Shown in pieces: positions 61,786 through 64,000 of a stretch of DNA of 64,000 bases (its first letter is position 1; each line of letters starts with the position of its first letter). Source of the DNA: Pseudonocardia sulfidoxydans NBRC 16205 (GTDB lineage Bacteria; Actinomycetota; Actinomycetes; Mycobacteriales; Pseudonocardiaceae). The notes under the pieces are model-generated. The model had not been told where the DNA came from. It saw only the letters and a list, made by a program, of their open reading frames with translations, and did not search any database. The stretch is taken from the NCBI RefSeq assembly GCF_007989085.1, contig NZ_BJVJ01000002.1, positions 124,001 through 188,000 of the forward strand, in the 5' to 3' direction. The position numbers and the translations under genes were made by a program.

Positions 61786-62982
61786 TCAGGCGACCCCGGG
61801 GTGTCCCGGCTCCAGCAGGGCCACGCACTCCATGTGGTGGGTCATCGGGAAGGCGTCGAAGGCCCGCAGCGCGGTGAGCCGGTAGCCCTGCGCGGCGAAC
61901 AGGCCGACGTCGCGGCCCAGCGCGGCGGGGTCGCACGCGACGTGCACGATCCGGCGCGGCCCCCGCTCGCAGATGCCCGCGACGAGCGCCCTGCCCAGCC
62001 CGGAGCGGGGCGGGTCGGCGACGACGACGTCCGGGTCGGCGAGCGAGCCCAGGACGTGCTCGACCCGCCCGACCCGCCACGTGACCTGCGGGAGGTCGGC
62101 GAGGGCGACCTCGCCGTCGTCGACCGCGCCCGCCGACGACTCGACGACCGTCACCTCGCCGTCGCGGCCGACCTGGCCCGCGAGCACGGACGCGAACAGC
62201 CCGGCGCCGCCGTAGAGGTCCCACGCGGACTCGCCCGGGCGGGCCTGCGCCCACTCGGCGACCACGTCGGCGAGGGTCCCGGCCAGCTCGGGGTGGACCT
62301 GCCAGAACGCGCCCGGCCGCAGCCGCCACTCCCGGCCCGCGGCCCGCTGCACGACGGGGGCACCGTCGCGTTCGGCGTGGACGATGCCGTCGGCGTCGAC
62401 GACGACCTCGAACTCCGACCCCGGCGCGTGCGGACGGGCCAGCACACCCGGCAGGGCACCCTCGGGGGCGATCGGGCAGTCGGCGACGGGCAGCACGTCG
62501 TGGCTGCGGTGGGCGCGCAGCCCGGCGCGGCCCTCGGCGTCGACGGCGAGCCGGACCCGGCTGCGCCAGCCGAGCGGGCCGCCGGGCAGCTCCTCGACCT
62601 CGACGTCGCTGTCGATCCCGGCCAGCCGCGACAGCTGCTCACGGACGACGGCCGTCTTCAGCTCGCGCTGCAGCACCGGGGTGGCGTGCTGCCAGTCGCA
62701 GCCGCCGCAACCGCCGGCGCGGGCCCAGGTGCAGGCGGGGGCGACGCGCCCGGCGTGCGGAACGCGGACGGAGATGGCGTCGGCGCGGCAGAACGAGCCG
62801 CCGGTGTCCTCGGTGACGACGGCGAGGACCCGCTCACCGGGGAGCGCGTGCCGGACGAACACGACCCGGCCCTCGTGGCGGGCGACGCAGTGCCCGCCGT
62901 GCGCGACGGGGCCGACCTCCACGTCGAGGACGCGGTCGGTCCAGTCGCCGGCCTCGGCGCGGGCCCGGGTGTCGGAACGCAT
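61786..62982 (-). CDS. TrmA/RumA-family 23S rRNA or tRNA uridine-C5 methyltransferase
   Basis: 398 residues. TRAM domain at the N-terminus (VLDVEVGPVAHGGHCVARHEGRVVFVRHALPGERV), Fe-S-type cysteine cluster CTWARAGGCGGCDWQH, SAM domain WDLYGGAGLFASVLAG, VVADPPRSGLGRALV, and catalytic Cys in IVHVACDPAALGRD, ending VALLEPG. Methylates uridine C5 in RNA. It follows the permease gene by 1 bp, so they are coupled. Confidence 0.93.
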   Translation of the reverse strand: MRSDTRARAEAGDWTDRVLDVEVGPVAHGGHCVARHEGRVVFVRHALPGERVLAVVTEDTGGSFCRADAISVRVPHAGRVAPACTWARAGGCGGCDWQHATPVLQRELKTAVVREQLSRLAGIDSDVEVEELPGGPLGWRSRVRLAVDAEGRAGLRAHRSHDVLPVADCPIAPEGALPGVLARPHAPGSEFEVVVDADGIVHAERDGAPVVQRAAGREWRLRPGAFWQVHPELAGTLADVVAEWAQARPGESAWDLYGGAGLFASVLAGQVGRDGEVTVVESSAGAVDDGEVALADLPQVTWRVGRVEHVLGSLADPDVVVADPPRSGLGRALVAGICERGPRRIVHVACDPAALGRDVGLFAAQGYRLTALRAFDAFPMTHHMECVALLEPGHPGVA

Positions 62983-62983
62983 G

Positions 62984-64000
62984 TCATGTCCTCTTGTCGG
63001 TACTGCGGGTCGTGCCGGAGCTGCGGGTCGCGGCGCTGCCGTTGCCGGTGGCGCGGTCCTTCTGGTCGCCCGGCAGCTGCTCCGTCGACGGGTAGCCGCG
63101 CCGCGACGCCCCCGGCGCGAACGGCTGGCGCTTGACCGCCGCCCGTTCCGACGACTCCAGCTGCCACGGCACGCTCGTCACCATCACGCCGGGCTGGAAC
63201 AGCAGCCTGCCCTTGAGCCGCAACGCGCTCTGGTTGTGCAGGATCTGCTCCCACCAGTGTCCGACGACGTACTCGGGGATGAAGACCGTCACGACGTCGC
63301 GGGGGTTGTCGCCGCGGATGCGCTTGACGTAGTCGAGCACCGGTTTGGTGATCTCCCGGTACGGCGACTCGACGACCTTCAACGGCACCGGCAGCTTGCG
63401 GCGCGTCCAGTCGTCCATGAGCCGCTTGGTGTCGGCGTCGTCGACGTTGACCGTCACCGCCTCCAGCACGTCGGGTCGGGTGGCGCGGGCGTAGGCGACG
63501 GCGCGCAGCGTCGGCTTGTGCAGCGTCGACACCAGGACGATCGCGTGGTTGCGCGACGGCAGCACCGTGTCGGCCTCGCCCGCGACGAGCTCCGCGGTGA
63601 CGCGCGTGTAGTGCTTCTGGATGGCGAGCATCAGCGCGAAGAACCCCGCCATCGCCGCGATCGCGATCCACGCGCCGAGGGTGAACTTCGTGATCAGGAC
63701 GGTGACGAGCACGACGCCCGTCATGCCGGCGCCGAACCCGTTGATGGCCTGGGCGCGGCGCATCCGGCGGCGTTCGGACTCGTCGGTCTCCGTCGCGAGC
63801 TTGCGGTTCCAGTGCCGCACCATGCCCGTCTGGCTCAGCGTGAACGACACGAACACGCCGACGGTGTAGAGCGGGATGAGCCGCGTGACCTCCGCCTGGA
63901 AACCGACGACCAGCAGGATGGCGAAGGCGGCCAGCACCAGGATGCCGTTGGAGAACGCGAGCCGGTCGCCGCGGGTGTGCAGCTGGCGCGGCAGGTAGCG
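62984..64000 (-). CDS. APC-superfamily amino acid permease (partial, 5' end off window)
   Basis: The C-terminal 338 residues are visible. Three or four membrane segments (LAFSNGILVLAAFAILLVVGF, LIPLYTVGVFVSFTLSQTGMVRHW, FGAGMTGVVLVTVLITKFTLGAWIAIAAMAGFFALM) are followed by a soluble domain of about 170 residues (NHAIVLVSTLHKPTLRAVAYARATRPDVLEAVTVNVDDADTKRLMDDW) that resembles a USP-like fold. This layout is usual for actinobacterial APC permeases of unknown substrate. A basic tail follows. Stop is 1 bp before the methyltransferase ATG. Confidence 0.9.
   Translation of the reverse strand, partial: RYLPRQLHTRGDRLAFSNGILVLAAFAILLVVGFQAEVTRLIPLYTVGVFVSFTLSQTGMVRHWNRKLATETDESERRRMRRAQAINGFGAGMTGVVLVTVLITKFTLGAWIAIAAMAGFFALMLAIQKHYTRVTAELVAGEADTVLPSRNHAIVLVSTLHKPTLRAVAYARATRPDVLEAVTVNVDDADTKRLMDDWTRRKLPVPLKVVESPYREITKPVLDYVKRIRGDNPRDVVTVFIPEYVVGHWWEQILHNQSALRLKGRLLFQPGVMVTSVPWQLESSERAAVKRQPFAPGASRRGYPSTEQLPGDQKDRATGNGSAATRSSGTTRSTDKRT

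Noticed and set aside
1..64000. tRNA, rRNA, riboswitch, insertion sequence or phage genes
   Set aside because: None recognised by eye on either strand; a covariance-model scan would be needed to exclude small RNAs.

Overview
The window is very GC-rich, uses many GTG starts, and carries actinobacterial families: a DUF742 protein, a DUF3516 helicase, the methylmalonyl-CoA mutase pair with MeaB, cydABDC, and a hemerythrin-loaded encapsulin. This fits an actinomycete chromosome, most likely Pseudonocardiaceae (Pseudonocardia-like). That placement is inferred from gene content and style only. There is no rRNA, tRNA, transposase, integrase or cas gene that I can see. The window cuts a GH65 phosphorylase at its left edge and an APC permease at its right edge.

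Layout. 0-4 kb: disaccharide phosphorylase with a HAD phosphomutase, then a fusion of a degenerate LigD-type ligase with a degenerate LytS-type kinase. 4-7 kb: Ski2-like helicase and a small, possibly leaderless gene. 7.5-8.7 kb: a HEPN/MNT toxin-antitoxin-like pair with a promoter palindrome, bracketed by imperfect direct repeats. 8.7-19 kb: housekeeping and metabolic singletons (acyl-CoA dehydrogenase, DUF742, a membrane-domain/F420-oxidoreductase fusion, esterase, DUF1254 protein, dehydrogenase, HpcH aldolase, YihY). 19-24 kb: mutA-mutB-meaB. 24-30 kb: cydABDC behind a 35-bp dyad. 30-36 kb: TetR, FabG, Na+/H+ antiporter, PEBP and two DUF1990-type proteins. 36.5-38 kb: hemerythrin cargo plus encapsulin shell. 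38-43 kb: a paralogous pair, a repeat-bearing coiled-coil protein, an ABC exporter and an AbrB protein. 43.8-47.4 kb: a four-gene operon (epoxide hydrolase, SDR, formamidase family, methyltransferase). 47-51.5 kb: cystathionine beta-synthase and a rhomboid-like/DUF2156 membrane protein. 52-55.6 kb: ilvD with an MFS transporter. 56-61 kb: DEAD-box helicase and Tex. 61-64 kb: dehydratase, RNA methyltransferase and permease.

The most striking non-coding signal is a set of dispersed palindromic families. Family A has three 40-44 bp near-perfect palindromes whose arms vary in a compensated way and which sit next to stop codons. Family B has two copies of about 62 bp, one with a T5 tail. Family C has eight 45-bp units at three loci, separated by 14-16 bp linkers with a 59-61 bp period. 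Family D has two copies. They account for most of the larger intergenic gaps. The strongest candidates for something undescribed are the ligase/kinase fusion, families A and C, and the HEPN/MNT cassette with its flanking repeats.
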